Positions 53,985-64,000 of a stretch of DNA of 64,000 nucleotides are shown piece after piece. The stretch spans positions 11,363,855-11,427,854 of the forward strand of contig OZ038455.1 of NCBI GenBank assembly GCA_964036195.1, read 5' to 3'. The notes below the pieces were generated by a model. It saw nothing but the letters and a program-made list of their open reading frames with translations. It ran no database searches and was not told the origin of the DNA. Numbering within the stretch: the first letter of the stretch is position 1; the number at the start of each line of letters is the position of its first letter. The position numbers and the translations under genes were made by a program. Origin of the DNA: Sphaerolaimus hirsutus. Taxonomy: Eukaryota; Nematoda; Chromadorea; Monhysterida; Sphaerolaimidae.

Positions 53985-55509
53985 TTGAAGTCCCAGTTTT
54001 CGGCGTTCTTGAATGTGATAAAAAATAGAAACCATACCTCAAATAGAAGGTATACCTCCAATAAAAGGTACAGCTAGATGCATGTCAGAATTGATGCACA
54101 CGTAAAAACACTGGCTTACCAAGGCCGCAATGCTAAAAATGATGCCTGAGGGCACACAGACAACTCTGGGTCAACTTGTATCGAGCCTGGTTCACCATTT
54201 TGTTACATTCCAGTTTGATTAAATGAATTGCGTTGTTGTTCACTGGTGATTAAATGTTTCCAAAATTTGGTGAAACGAATAGAAGGTAAAATGCCCTCTA
54301 ATTGAATGAAGGTATAGGGAAAGTGTGGAAATCAATTGAAGGTACCTATACCTGCAATTGGAGGTGTCTTACGCTTTAGTATTAATTTACTCAAAATTAG
54401 GAAAATGTATTTACCATTAAGTTCTCGCTTTGTTTAACTACCGGTATGCTAAAAACTCTGCTGAAAATATTTGTGCCATATCATATGTCATCCATGGTAA
54501 TTGGTAAGATTCAAAAAATAACCAATAGTTAACAATTGCACCCAAATCGCCTCCATTGCGTCTGTAACAACTGTGAATACATTTCACATCAGGGTTTATG
54601 TGATATTTATATCACACCGCAGTGTAAATAGTAAAGAGCGGAACTCCATATACCTAGAAATGTGGGTTAATGGTAGGATTACTTTTCTGCCCTGCCCATG
54701 TGTTGTTCTTGGTTTACCTGCAAAATCGGATTACCAAATTGGTTTCAATGCCTTTGGTTTTCTACAGACTACACTATGTGAACTGAGACAATGAAATTCT
54801 GAAACTATCCACGCTAACAGAACAATCAGTCGATCACATTATTAAATTATTTTGCGATTTTCTAATGGAATTTCGTATGCGCACGAGTAGATTTCTGGAA
54901 TTTCAAAAATTGACCGGTTTCCGTGAAATTTAACATTATCCACACCCTTTCTTTACCACCAGACAAGCCCCACCTCGTAAGCCGTGTTTCCCACCCGAAA
55001 TACCGTATCATGTAAGGTGCCCGGTCATCCAACAAATTTCAGACAAACAATGTCAATGTTTTATCAGGGCAGTTGCCACTATGCATGTTGTCAGTACGCA
55101 TTTTTTGTCTCCAAAAACAAAAAGAATTCAGTTTACAGTTGACGAAGGAAAGCATCTCGAATGGCTTTTAAGTGTTGTTTCCTCGCACTTAATTTACATG
55201 TTTACTCAAATGCTAACATAAAATTTACGATGATAAACAGATTTAACGATCCATACATAAAATATCTTTTGTATTTAGGTATATGGGCAGGGTATGAGAT
55301 TTTACTCCATAAACTACATTTCAATTTTGCAATCACCTCTTTGTGCACAACATCATCGAATTTATTAGCTAATTTGAGAACGTATCTCCACTATTTTATA
55401 TCCCATAAAAAATGGCTGAAGCCAATAAAAAGTGGACGCTGCAGCCAAACGTTTGTGCATGCGTTTGAATGCACAAAAGTAATATATCATATACCATGAC
55501 ATTTTAAGG

Positions 55510-55798
55510 TTGAGCTATCAAAAGTATTATATCAAGGGTGATGTGTACAAATACTAATAATATAGGCTAAAAAAAAAGCAAACTGCATCACAAGTAAACA
55601 ATTTCATGAAACTTTTACATGACAGCATGAGCTGTGTCAAAGTGCTGCAGACTGAAAACATACAAAAAAAACTCACGCTGCCATGCAAAAGTTAGGTGAA
55701 ATTGTTTCTTTGCGATGCAGTTTGCTGTATTGATGGCCTATATTATGTATTAGCATTTGTAGACATTACCTGTGATTTTGCTACTTTTGATAGCTCAG
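55510..55798. mobile_element. palindromic MITE (ttgagctatcaaaagta ends)
   Basis: ttgagctatcaaaagta mirrored by tacttttgatagctca. Inner arms gcaaactgcatc / gatgcagtttgc; arms about 100 bp. Confidence 0.75.
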
Positions 55799-55836
55799 CC
55801 TGGAAATGGCATGGTACGCTGTATCTATGATATATC

Positions 55837-56099
55837 TAGTGATTTAAAAGCGCCATGCCCATTAAAATCGCCATGGCGCTTTTGCCGTTTGGCGCTATTA
55901 TACCATACATTCAATTTTTAAGAACAAAACGCCTAAAGCTGGCGCTTGGCGCTAGCGCCAAAGCAAAAAGCGCCATGGCGCTTCTGGCGCTTGGCTCCAT
56001 TCTGCTCTGGCGTCATTGGCGCTTGGCGCTGGTGGTCAGAAAAGCGCCATGGTGCTTTTGGCGCTTGGCGCCAAAGTCATGGCGCTTTTTACATCACTA
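55837..56099. mobile_element. GCGCCATGGCGC-family hAT MITE, TSD GATATATC
   Basis: TAGTGATTTAAAAGCGCC ... GGCGCTTTTTACATCACTA, exact duplications GATATATC (55829-55836, 56100-56107). Confidence 0.9.
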
Positions 56100-56229
56100 G
56101 ATATATCACTTTTGTGCATTCAACAGCACAGATATGTTTGGCTGCAGCGTCCACTTTTTAATGGCATCAGTCATTTTTTGACCAGACAGAACCCACTTGA
56201 CATAACCCACTTGTCATTGATCACTTGAC

Positions 56230-56490
56230 TAGTGATGTGAAGGTTGACTAGTGATCTGACAGGACTTTGGCGCCAAGCAGAGCCACCCCTTCCGACCCCT
56301 AGCGCAAAGCGCCAATGGCGCCAGGGCAAAATGGCGCCAAGCGCCATGGCGCTTTTTGCTTTGGCGCGAGCGCCAGGCGTTTTGTTCCTGGCGTCATGGC
56401 GCTTTTCATTGGCATGGCGTTAAGCGCCGATGGCGCCACAGCAATATACCGCCAGGCACCAGCGCAATGGCGCTTTTACATCACTACCTA
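56230..56490. mobile_element. GCGCCATGGCGC-family hAT MITE with CCTA-extended right end, TSD CACTTGAC
   Basis: Left TAGTGATGTGAAGG, right ...ACATCACTACCTA; exact duplications CACTTGAC (56222-56229, 56491-56498) only if CCTA is counted as part of the element. Confidence 0.8.
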
Positions 56491-56865
56491 CACTTGACAT
56501 TGATCACTTGACTTGACTTGAAATTACATTGATCACTTACTTAACCGAATTTTGGTGCGTCTGACCATATTATAGGTGGGTCACTTGCTTGCACCCGCCT
56601 TCTGCAGCGAGGGCTGGCGCTGGCGCGGCCACCCGATTTCAACGCTTCACCACCACACATCCATTTTTTTCTGTTTTTAAACTAGGTAGGTAGGTATTTT
56701 TCGTTTTTTACTTTCTTCTAAGTATCCTGCTCGCGCATTATCGACTCAGAAACATAAGTAATTTTTGGCATATACTTTGCGGTCAGCCGAGTATACCAAA
56801 AATTTGAATCGATCAGAAATCAATAAACGTTTATGTTTCTATTTTGAAGCAACGTATAACATAAA

Positions 56866-57003
56866 ATGTCTAAAAATGATTTGGACGCGGGCCAGAATGG
56901 CAAGTGCAAAATCAAGATTCAGGAGAATGACGTGACGTTGCCGTCGGTCAGCAAGCAGGTCGAACAGCCGCCCGACGACGACGAGATCGAGGATGAATTT
57001 CAG
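56866..57003 (+). CDS. MCT-C exon 1
   Basis: Residues 1-46, [20 protein letters not shown] ... [10 protein letters not shown]. Donor CAG|GTTACA is a normal GT, unlike MCT-B. A MITE starts 15 nt into the intron. Confidence 0.92.
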
Positions 57004-60000
57004 GTTACATTTGTGTATACCGTATTTCCTCGAAATACCCCCCCTCGAAATACCCCCCCCCTCGAAATACCCCCCTCAAAATGGACACTATGAACTTATA
57101 AACCCCCCCCCTCGAAATACCCCCCCCCCATTTAGTGTATAGAGAACGTAAATGACAAAGGCTGCGGTTTGTCATCTGGGTAATGCAAAACACACGTTAA
57201 AAACGATGACTCTGTTGTGTGAGAACAGTGATTATACGTCTACACACTTATACAAGTCTTTAGAGTCTTATAAATGGCGATTTTTGTTGCATTTTCGACG
57301 TCTGCGTACGTTTCAGACGACAATCTAGTACTTGGTTTTCAAAAAATTTCTGGCGAAATAATAAACCCCCCCCCCTCGAAATACCCCCCCCCCTCGTTTA
57401 ACCCCCCCTCAAAATTCTCACTATGAAACAATAAACCCCCCGGGGGTATTTCGAGGAAATACGGTAATTGCAAAATTCTACTTGTTGACTGCTGTCAGTG
57501 AGCTGTTGGCATTTGTCAACTGGCTGTTGGCGTTTGTCTGCGAGATGCAGCGATTTCTAAAAGCACCAGCGTGGCTGTCAGCAAGCTATCAGCTAATTGG
57601 CTGCTGGGTGCACCACATGATGCATTTCCTTTTCTGTCAGCGAGCTGCAGTTACTGTCAGCAGTTGCATTGTCAGTAGTGATGGAAAAAGCGCCAGGGCA
57701 TCATCCCAACCACTGCAGACGTGCCACATGGCGCTTTTTCCTTTGCCATTAGCGCCAGCGCCTGGCATTTGGTTCCCGGCGCCACGCAAAAATAGCGCCA
57801 AACGCCAAAAGCGCCGTTGTGCTTTTCATGGGTGCGGCGCAAAGTGCCAATGGTGCCACAGCAAAATAGCGCCATGGCGCTTTTCCATCACTACCTAATT
57901 GTCAGGAAGCTGTCAGCTAACTACATTTTGTTGTCAGTGACCTGCCACATTTTTTGATGGTTCGCAAGCGAACTGTCAGTGTTTTGTGGGTCCCTGTTAG
58001 TGATCGAAAAGGCACTGTGAAAAATGGCACCGCACTGCACCGGCACCAGCGCTATTCTGAAAAAGGCACCGACACCGGCACCGGCAGCGGCGGGGCACCC
58101 TCGAAAAAGGGCACCGCATCGCACCAGCACGGGTGTTGGTGGCCTTCGGTGTCCAGCAGCGGGGCACCGGTGTCCCGGTGCCTTTCCATCACTAGACTCT
58201 GTGTTGTGGTAAAGTCTGTGTGCAGCGCCATTGTAACATGCAAATTCGCACCACGTCTTTTGTTTCTTTGCGAAGATTGTATGCCTAACTACCGTATTTG
58301 CTTGAAAAACTCCCCTGGGAAATAAATATTCATTCAGACCTTTTGAGGGGGAATTATTCAAGGGGAGGTATTATTCTCTCATGAAAATTTTCAGCATGTT
58401 TCGATCAAATCATACCACAAAATATGCTTTATTAACACAATAACATGTCATTTTCAAAAATTTATGATATGCCTTTTTTTGGGGGGGGGGGGGGGTGAGT
58501 ATTTGTCAAGGGGAGGGATAATTTTTTCCTCAGTCATCTTACAGTGGGAATTATTCAAGGGGGGATGTTCCAAGCAAATACGGTATGTAGTGTGAGTTTT
58601 CCAGTGCGCGGGGCTGGTGCCGCCGCCGGACGGGGGGTACGGGTGGGTGGTGGTGGCGGCCTCGTTCGTGGCGAACGCCATCGTGGACGGCATGATCTTC
58701 ACCGCCGGCCAGGGCTTCGCGCCCGCCTGGGAGCGCTACTTCGGCGGCGGCAGCGGACCCACCGCCTGGACCGTGTCCCTGCTCAGTGCCTTTGATTTGT
58801 TAGGCGGTTTGTTTCGGTTGCAATTGGATTTTTGTGGACTCCTCGAACTGAATGTCCATTGGTTTACATGAGCACCTGGTTTACATGAGTATTGCGCATT
58901 TCCGATTTACTCTACTGAAATGTACCGTATTACCTCGAAATATCCCCATTGGGGTTAATTATTTCGCCAGCAAAATTTGAGGGGGGGGGGGTTAATTCGA
59001 GGGGGGTATATTCGAGGGGGGGTTTATTCGAGGGGGGGGGGTTATTATTTCGTCAGAAATTTTCATGAAATTCATAGTAAAGAATACGCTTTTTCATGTA
59101 CAAAAACGGTATTAAACGTGTGAAAATAGGTTATATTGGGGCTGTAGATGTACATCTGTACACATATTTATGAGTGTATAAGTGTAGCTGCAATGCAAAT
59201 TAGTAGTAATAAATACATCATCTACATTGCATACATGTTGTACATCATTCTGGAGGGGGGGATTTCGAGGGGGGGGGGCTTATTATCTCCCCAGCCCATT
59301 TTGAGGGGGGGTTAATTCGAGGGGGGGGGTAATTCAAGGGAGGGGATAATTCGAGGTAATACGGTACATAACAATAAGAGAGTATGGGGTGTGGAAATGC
59401 ATGTACAAGGCATATGGTACATTGTACACCAATTGGTCTACAGGAGCACCAGGCATACATGAACACTGGGTTTACATGAGCACCGGGTTAACATGAGCAC
59501 CGGCACAGGGTCCTACACTCGTTCAATAAAATCGCAATAATAACACAATAATGACAATACTGGCAAAGAGGATGGAAATGGCCAGAGAAATTTTTGACAG
59601 TGCATTAACCTGGTGTTGCCTGATGATGCCACCTCATAGTTAGGTAAAATATCACTGTATTGCAATACTGCGACACCAACACTATTTGAAGGGTCACGCA
59701 GGTCCGATCGTGTCAGCGCTGGCGAACTACTACGGGTGCCGGGCGGTGGCGCTGGCGGGGGGCTTGCTGGCGTCGCTGGGCTTCCTGCTGAGTCTGGCCG
59801 CGCCCAGCCTGCCCATCCTCTACCTCACCTTCGGCGTCATGGGCGGCCTCGGCTTCGGCATGCTGTATTTGCCGAATATCATTATCGTGAGCTACTACTT
59901 TCAGAAGAGGCGCGCCCTGGCCACAGGCATTGCCGTTTGCGGATCTGGAGTTGGTTGGTCCGCAGCTTATTGGGTTTGGTAATTGGTTTATGGTGTGGTG

Positions 60001-63000
60001 AGAAGAGATGAAGCTTTTGATGCCACCGAATGGCGCATTTTTATGTGGAAGCATTGTAACTAATAAAATCAAGCCTGCGCCGGCACTCATCTAAACCCAG
60101 TACTCATCTAGACCCTGTACTCATCCAGATCTACCCGCTACCAATCTATACCCCTCCCTGCAGCCGCATATTTCGTGCATGTGCACTGCTGATGGAGGCT
60201 GGGTGGCACTTAAATACACAGTTACATAATTTCAATTCACTGTAACTGCACATGCCATCATTGGCATGTAGTGTATGTGTGTGCTTGCATTGTAATTATG
60301 AAATTGCATAAAGTGCCACCGAGCCATAATCAGCAAGCATCCTTTATGTGTGTGCACCGCTTGGCAGTGTGCAGTCGCACAGTGCACATTGCACAATGTC
60401 TGCGGCTGCAAGGGGAGTGGATGAAGATGGGTAATGGGTAGATCTAGATTGAGTGCCGGCTCTAGATGACTACCGGGTTAGATGAGTAGCGAGCCTACAT
60501 AAAAAAAGCTATTTCTTTGTGATCAATAAATTTGTAAATCTGGATTTGTGTGTGATGGGCCCTTTATAAATCAAATATTATCCATTGTCCACCACAGGTA
60601 TGTTTGCATTGGCACCACTACTCGACTGGCTGATGCAGGAGTTCTCGTGGCAGCAGACTCTGCTCATCATGACCGGCATCACGTTGAACACGCTCTACCG
60701 GCCGCTCACCCCCTCACAGCAGCAGTTTGAAGAAGTCTGTTAACATAATACCAGGTTTACCAGTTTAGAAACAGAAAACAGAAAGTTGGGCCAGAAAATG
60801 AAAATGAGCTGGAAAACAGAAAACTTACTGAAAAACGAAAAATGAGGCCGAAAAAAACATCAAATTTGCCCGAAAAAGGAAAATGAGCTGGAAAAATGTT
60901 AGCAGCTAGAAATCAGAAACAGAAATGTAAAAAATTATACCTTCAGAAAACAGAAAACGGAAATTTGACACCCTAGTTCTGACATCATTGGGAATCATCA
61001 CAATGCGCACCGTTAACCCAAAAAATATTTACTAATCACCCTCGCATCTCTGTCGTAGGTGGAGCAACTGGCTGTGAAATACCAGGATGTGCTGTCTGCT
61101 GAAGATGCGGTTAAACCAGATGACGACACTGCTGTTTTTGGCAAGCAGCCAACGAAACCCATGGATTATCTTCTGCCAGAAGGACATGAGTCAAAATTAA
61201 CCGACATAAAGGTATATTCAGGGGTTCATACAGGGAGGGGTTCATGTTCATTCAGGGGTTCATACAGGTATAGGTATTCATAAATATTCAATGCATGCGT
61301 TCAAAATTACTTATGCCTTTATCAATAATGCGCGAGCAGAATACTTAAGCACGCACATTAATGAGAAAAACGAAAAATATCAAGCAATAGAAAATTGGAG
61401 TCGTACAAGTGACGAATGATTTTTCCTTTCTTGGAACATTTTTATTTTATTAAACATGACGTCATGGTGGCACGTTTCCTTCAGAAAAATGGGTCCGTGG
61501 AGTACAGTGACACTCCATAGCTCTAATCTATGGAATTTAGTCGGAATTTTTGCGGCCACAGCGAATCACGGAAAGGCACAGCTTTCTGGAACAATCCATT
61601 TTTTTATGCGATTGCACGACCTTCCAGTTATGCGTAAATAGGTATATAAACCCGCCCCTTCATTCAACAGGAATCTCAGCCACTATCTGAAGACGCTACA
61701 ACGGGCGAGAAGAAAGTCGAGCGCTTCATTTCGAAAACATCCAGCGGCCGCAGTGCGGGCGGGCGGTATCGAAGGAACAGGGCCGATTCTACCCCGTTCA
61801 AGTCCGCCTTGGAGCTGAGGGCGAAACAGAGAGCCACGCTGGCCAATATACATCAAGGGGGGACTGGCAGAAGTGACGCTGGTGCGTTGCGGGAAATCAT
61901 TATTTTTCAATGACCCCGTTTTTTTATAAAAAAACAGCCTTTAAAAAAAACGATTTCAAAAGTTTTAAAAATATGGTTATGTGTAGTGATGGAAAAGCGC
62001 CATGGCGGATTTGTCGCTTGGCACTACTTTGCTGTGGCGCCATTGGCGCTTGGCGCCGCACATATGAGAAGCACCGTGGCGGTTTTGGCGCTTGGCACTA
62101 TTTTTGCGTGGTGCAAGGAACAAAATGCCTGGCGCTAGCGCTCGGCTCTGGGGTCTAGAAAAGCACCATGGCGTTTGGCCACTACCACCCTTGGCACCAA
62201 TGTCCTGGCACTATTTCCATCACTAGTTATGGGTCAACATTAGTGATGGGAAAGCGCCAGAAAAAAAGGGCGCCAGGCGCCAATGACGCCATGGCGCCAT
62301 TCGGAAACTGCGCACCAAGCGCCAAGGGCGCCACAGAAAAATGGCGCCATGGAAAGGGGGCGCCAAGCGCCAAGGGCGGCATGGCGCCATTTGAAAATTA
62401 GTTCGCCAGGCGCCAAGGCGCCAGAATAAATAAGTGTGTATAAAACCCTGTGTGTGCTAAAAATGGTTCTCCAACACTGTATTGCACTCACTGAATTCAC
62501 TTCTTTATCAATGTTCTCTAGGATGTAATCAACAAAAACGAAACTAGCAACAAAATTTTTGCATAGAATCATACTCACACGTTAATTTCAATTCAAACGC
62601 AATGAAAATTGTCATTTGACAAAACAATGCATTCACCTCAAATAGATTTTTCCACTGGATGTTTTTGAAGTGGACGAAAACGGAATTAAAACGATTTGAA
62701 TCCGTTGATTTACAATTTGGTATGTTAGAATAATTCTCAGCTTCTGATCCAGCAGAAGTGTCTGGAAAACCATTTGACGAAATATTTCAATCCACTGGCC
62801 ACATGTGTATTTTTCCAGTGAATTTTGATTATCCACGGACGCGCTTTTTTATTTTTTATCATTTTCGCAGCGCTCACCTTGAAACCCAGCTGGCGCCATT
62901 TTGGCCCCCTTCTAAAGCAGGGCGCAAGGCGCTAAGGGCGCCACGGAAAAAGGGCGCCAAGCGCCAATGGCGCCATGGCGCGATTCCCTTTTGACGCCCT

Positions 63001-63909
63001 TAAATGGCGCCATTCCATCACTAGTCTCCATATACAGTTAAATAAATATGTCAGACAAGTGGCAATATGTAGAAGTACCTACGTGGGGGCGCATTGGCAG
63101 GATATTATGTACCACACTTTTATTACACAATAGCATGAACAAATGGAAGCTTTTAGAGTAGACATGCCTCAAAACATCAAAACCACGTGGCACCCTCAGG
63201 CCCGCTGTCGCAAGAGCAGCTGTACCGGCTGGCGTCGCGGGAGTGCGTCGCGTCGCTGAACCGGCCCCTGTCCCGCATGGACATCTTCTACGCCGGCAGC
63301 ACCGCCGCCCTCGCGCAGAGGTCGACGATTGTTTTCGGAATTATATATGTAGGGTTACAGAAAAAACCCGGTGTCACTTTAGTTTTTTTTGTGAAAAAAC
63401 TTAAAAAAAACTGGTTTTAAATTCAATTTTGAAATACTTGCAAACGCAGAAAGTGAAGAAGCGACAAAAAATGAAACTGTGAAATATGAAAGGCAACGGT
63501 TTGCTTTGAGAGAAGTTAAACAATAATACCATGGTAGAAAACGCTCACATACAGTTTTACGTGCTTTTATATTTTGACGAAATAAAAATTTCGCCCCTTG
63601 AATAATTCCCCCTCGAATAATCCCCCCACAAAAAAGCCTGATAAAAAAGTATTTACATAATAAGGGTGCATTCTCCCCCAGCATAAGGTTTTGCAAGTCC
63701 GAAAAATCTCGCGAAAACGTACGGCACACAAAGAAAATGTGCGCATCCGCTTTTAGACATTACCATGTGAAAAACTCGATAAAGAATTGTCAAACACAGG
63801 TACAAGCCGATGGCGAGCGTGTGGGAAATCGACGAATCCAATGCAAAAAGAGGAAGCAAAAGAATGAGCTTGGCGCTGAGTAGGATTAGCAGTTTCGGCT
63901 TGCCGCAAG
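56866..63909 (+). CDS. MCT-C: monocarboxylate-transporter-like protein, 3' part beyond window
   Basis: Young paralogue of MCT-B. Visible exons: 56866-57003, 58605-58806, 59702-59953, 60598-60734, 61059-61211, 61671-61881, 63200-63320, 63800-63909, giving the first 442 residues: acidic N-tail, helices 1-6 and most of the central loop. The helix 7-12 exons must lie to the right. Exon lengths and phases match MCT-B except exon 1 (+6 nt), exon 4 (-15 nt, removing VCAAL from helix 6), exon 6 (-33 nt) and exon 8 (+6 nt). Exons 2, 3 and 7 are almost identical in DNA to MCT-B while introns are unrelated. No stop or frameshift is visible, so the gene looks intact so far. Confidence 0.9.
57018..57466. 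mobile_element. TACCGTATTTCCTCGAAATA-type MITE in MCT-C intron 1
   Basis: taccgtatttcctcgaaata / tatttcgaggaaatacggta, TA edges; ccccccctcgaaatac units. Confidence 0.85.
57676..57897. mobile_element. GCGCCATGGCGC-family hAT MITE with CCTA-extended right end, TSD ATTGTCAG
   Basis: TAGTGATGGAAAAAGCGCC ... TTCCATCACTACCTA, exact duplications ATTGTCAG (57668-57675, 57898-57905). MCT-C intron 1. Confidence 0.88.
57998..58194. mobile_element. diverged TAGTGATGG-ended MITE with GGCACCG repeats
   Basis: TAGTGATCGAAAAGGCAC ... GTGCCTTTCCATCACTA; flanks gtccctgt / gactctgt match 6 of 8. Body is ggcaccg units instead of gcgcca. Confidence 0.75.
58290..58585. mobile_element. TACCGTATTTGCTTG-type MITE in MCT-C intron 1
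   Basis: taccgtatttgcttgaaaaa / ccaagcaaatacggta, TA edges; ends 19 nt before exon 2 begins. Confidence 0.8.
58605..58806 (+). CDS. MCT-C exon 2 (helices 1-2)
   Basis: Residues 47-114. Same protein as MCT-B exon 2 except the end SAFDLLG versus SGFYLLG. Acceptor gtgagttttccag, 19 nt after a MITE. Confidence 0.95.
58923..59366. mobile_element. TACCGTATTACCTCGAAATA-type MITE in MCT-C intron 2
   Basis: taccgtattacctcgaaata / aattcgaggtaatacggta, TA edges; g-homopolymer arms and a core like 38243-38639. Confidence 0.85.
59702..59953 (+). CDS. MCT-C exon 3 (helices 2-5)
   Basis: Residues 114-198. Nearly identical DNA to MCT-B for the first about 170 nt, then a clustered run of changes ([10 protein letters not shown] versus MVFLPSIVIV). 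Confidence 0.95.
60085..60500. repeat. actcatct / gatgagta element in MCT-C intron 3
   Basis: Left actcatctaaacccagtact units, right complement gatgactaccgggttagatg. Core with mirrored gtgccacc / ggtggcac segments. Related to 49510-50290. Confidence 0.65.
60598..60734 (+). CDS. MCT-C exon 4 (helices 5-6, 15-nt deletion)
   Basis: Residues 198-243. Lacks five codons (VCAAL) relative to MCT-B, shortening helix 6 just before [10 protein letters not shown]. Frame is kept. Confidence 0.93.
61059..61211 (+). CDS. MCT-C exon 5 (central loop)
   Basis: Residues 244-294, [20 protein letters not shown] ... LTDIK; 153 nt as in MCT-B, but with many amino-acid changes. Confidence 0.92.
61671..61881 (+). 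CDS. MCT-C exon 6 (central loop)
   Basis: Residues 295-365. The 5' half diverges from MCT-B and is 33 nt shorter; the 3' half ([20 protein letters not shown]) is conserved. Confidence 0.92.
61984..62225. mobile_element. GCGCCATGGCGC-family hAT MITE
   Basis: TAGTGATGGAAAAGCGCC ... TTTCCATCACTA; flanks gttatgtg / gttatggg match 7 of 8. MCT-C intron 6. Confidence 0.82.
62241..63023. mobile_element. larger GCGCC-family hAT MITE in MCT-C intron 6
   Basis: TAGTGATGGGAAAGCGCC ... GGCGCCATTCCATCACTA; flanks gtcaacat / gtctccat match 6 of 8. The AT-rich core of about 450 bp (62430-62880) has no recognisable frame. Confidence 0.7.
63200..63320 (+). CDS. MCT-C exon 7 (central loop)
   Basis: Residues 365-405, practically identical in DNA to MCT-B exon 7; flanking introns differ immediately outside the splice sites. 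Confidence 0.95.
63800..63909 (+). CDS. MCT-C exon 8 (central loop)
   Basis: Residues 405-442, [20 protein letters not shown] then [16 protein letters not shown]. Acceptor caaacacag, donor CAAG|GTCGGT, phase 1. Last exon in the window. Confidence 0.9.
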
Positions 63910-64000
63910 GTCGGTTGCCAGGGAGGTCATTGCATTGCACACACTTGGGAGAAAAGGTCTTAGTGGTTGGCCATTAGTTAGGGTTCAGCAGCTTGGGACA

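Larger units (their letters stand above)
51729..56865. other. intergenic region between MCT-B and MCT-C
   Basis: 5.1 kb with no supported gene; contains the MITEs listed below. 52450-53330 and 54000-55500 hold low-complexity AT-rich DNA in which I recognise nothing further. Confidence 0.5.

Noticed and set aside
55161..55499. 112-codon plus-strand frame
   Set aside because: AT-rich, hydrophobic/K-N-Y composition as expected by chance; no domain seen.

Overview
This is eukaryotic DNA, almost certainly from an invertebrate animal. Genes are split into short exons with GT...AG boundaries, coding GC is high against AT-rich introns, and most non-coding sequence is nested miniature transposons, palindromes and satellite. 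I cannot name the species. The recognisable protein-coding content is a tandem array of three same-strand genes for monocarboxylate-transporter-like proteins (SLC16/MCT family, major facilitator superfamily). I assembled them exon by exon from acceptor/donor sites and reading phase.

Layout: (1) 1-1507, upstream region with a possible first exon of a divergent minus-strand gene at 270-381. (2) 1508-22914, gene MCT-A, 16 exons, 2544 coding nt including stop (847 aa). (3) 22915-43396, 20 kb intergenic region with inverted-repeat elements, a 27-bp minisatellite inside a 536-bp tandem duplication, a satellite of about 116-bp monomers (29.7-32.3 kb), and a 28-bp minisatellite (41.2-41.5 kb). (4) 43397-51728, gene MCT-B, 13 exons, 2247 coding nt (748 aa). 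(5) 51729-56865, intergenic repeats. (6) 56866 to the right edge, gene MCT-C, a young duplicate of MCT-B whose first 8 exons are visible. All three proteins have the MCT plan: an N-terminal six-helix half starting with a PPDGG(Y/V)GW motif, a long cytoplasmic loop, and a C-terminal six-helix half. They would move small organic acids or related solutes across a membrane; the substrate cannot be read from sequence.

The most unusual content is the transposon landscape. At least 17 non-autonomous elements have exact 8-bp target-site duplications and short TAGGG/CAGGG/TAGTG-type ends, the hAT signature. They fall into several families whose flanks are built of self-complementary short repeats (TCGATATCGATATTCGATAT-like, CCCGATCCCGAT, GCGCCATGGCGC, AAAACGTTTT). 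Several otherwise dissimilar families carry the same internal GCGCGCTTGCGCGCAAAATTTT-like module. A second group has TACCGTAT-type ends flanked by TA. The best candidate for something new is a near-perfect hairpin MITE that coincides exactly with intron 10 of MCT-A (15718-15917): its own termini supply the GT donor and AG acceptor, as in an introner (intron-generating transposon). No transposase gene was recognised.
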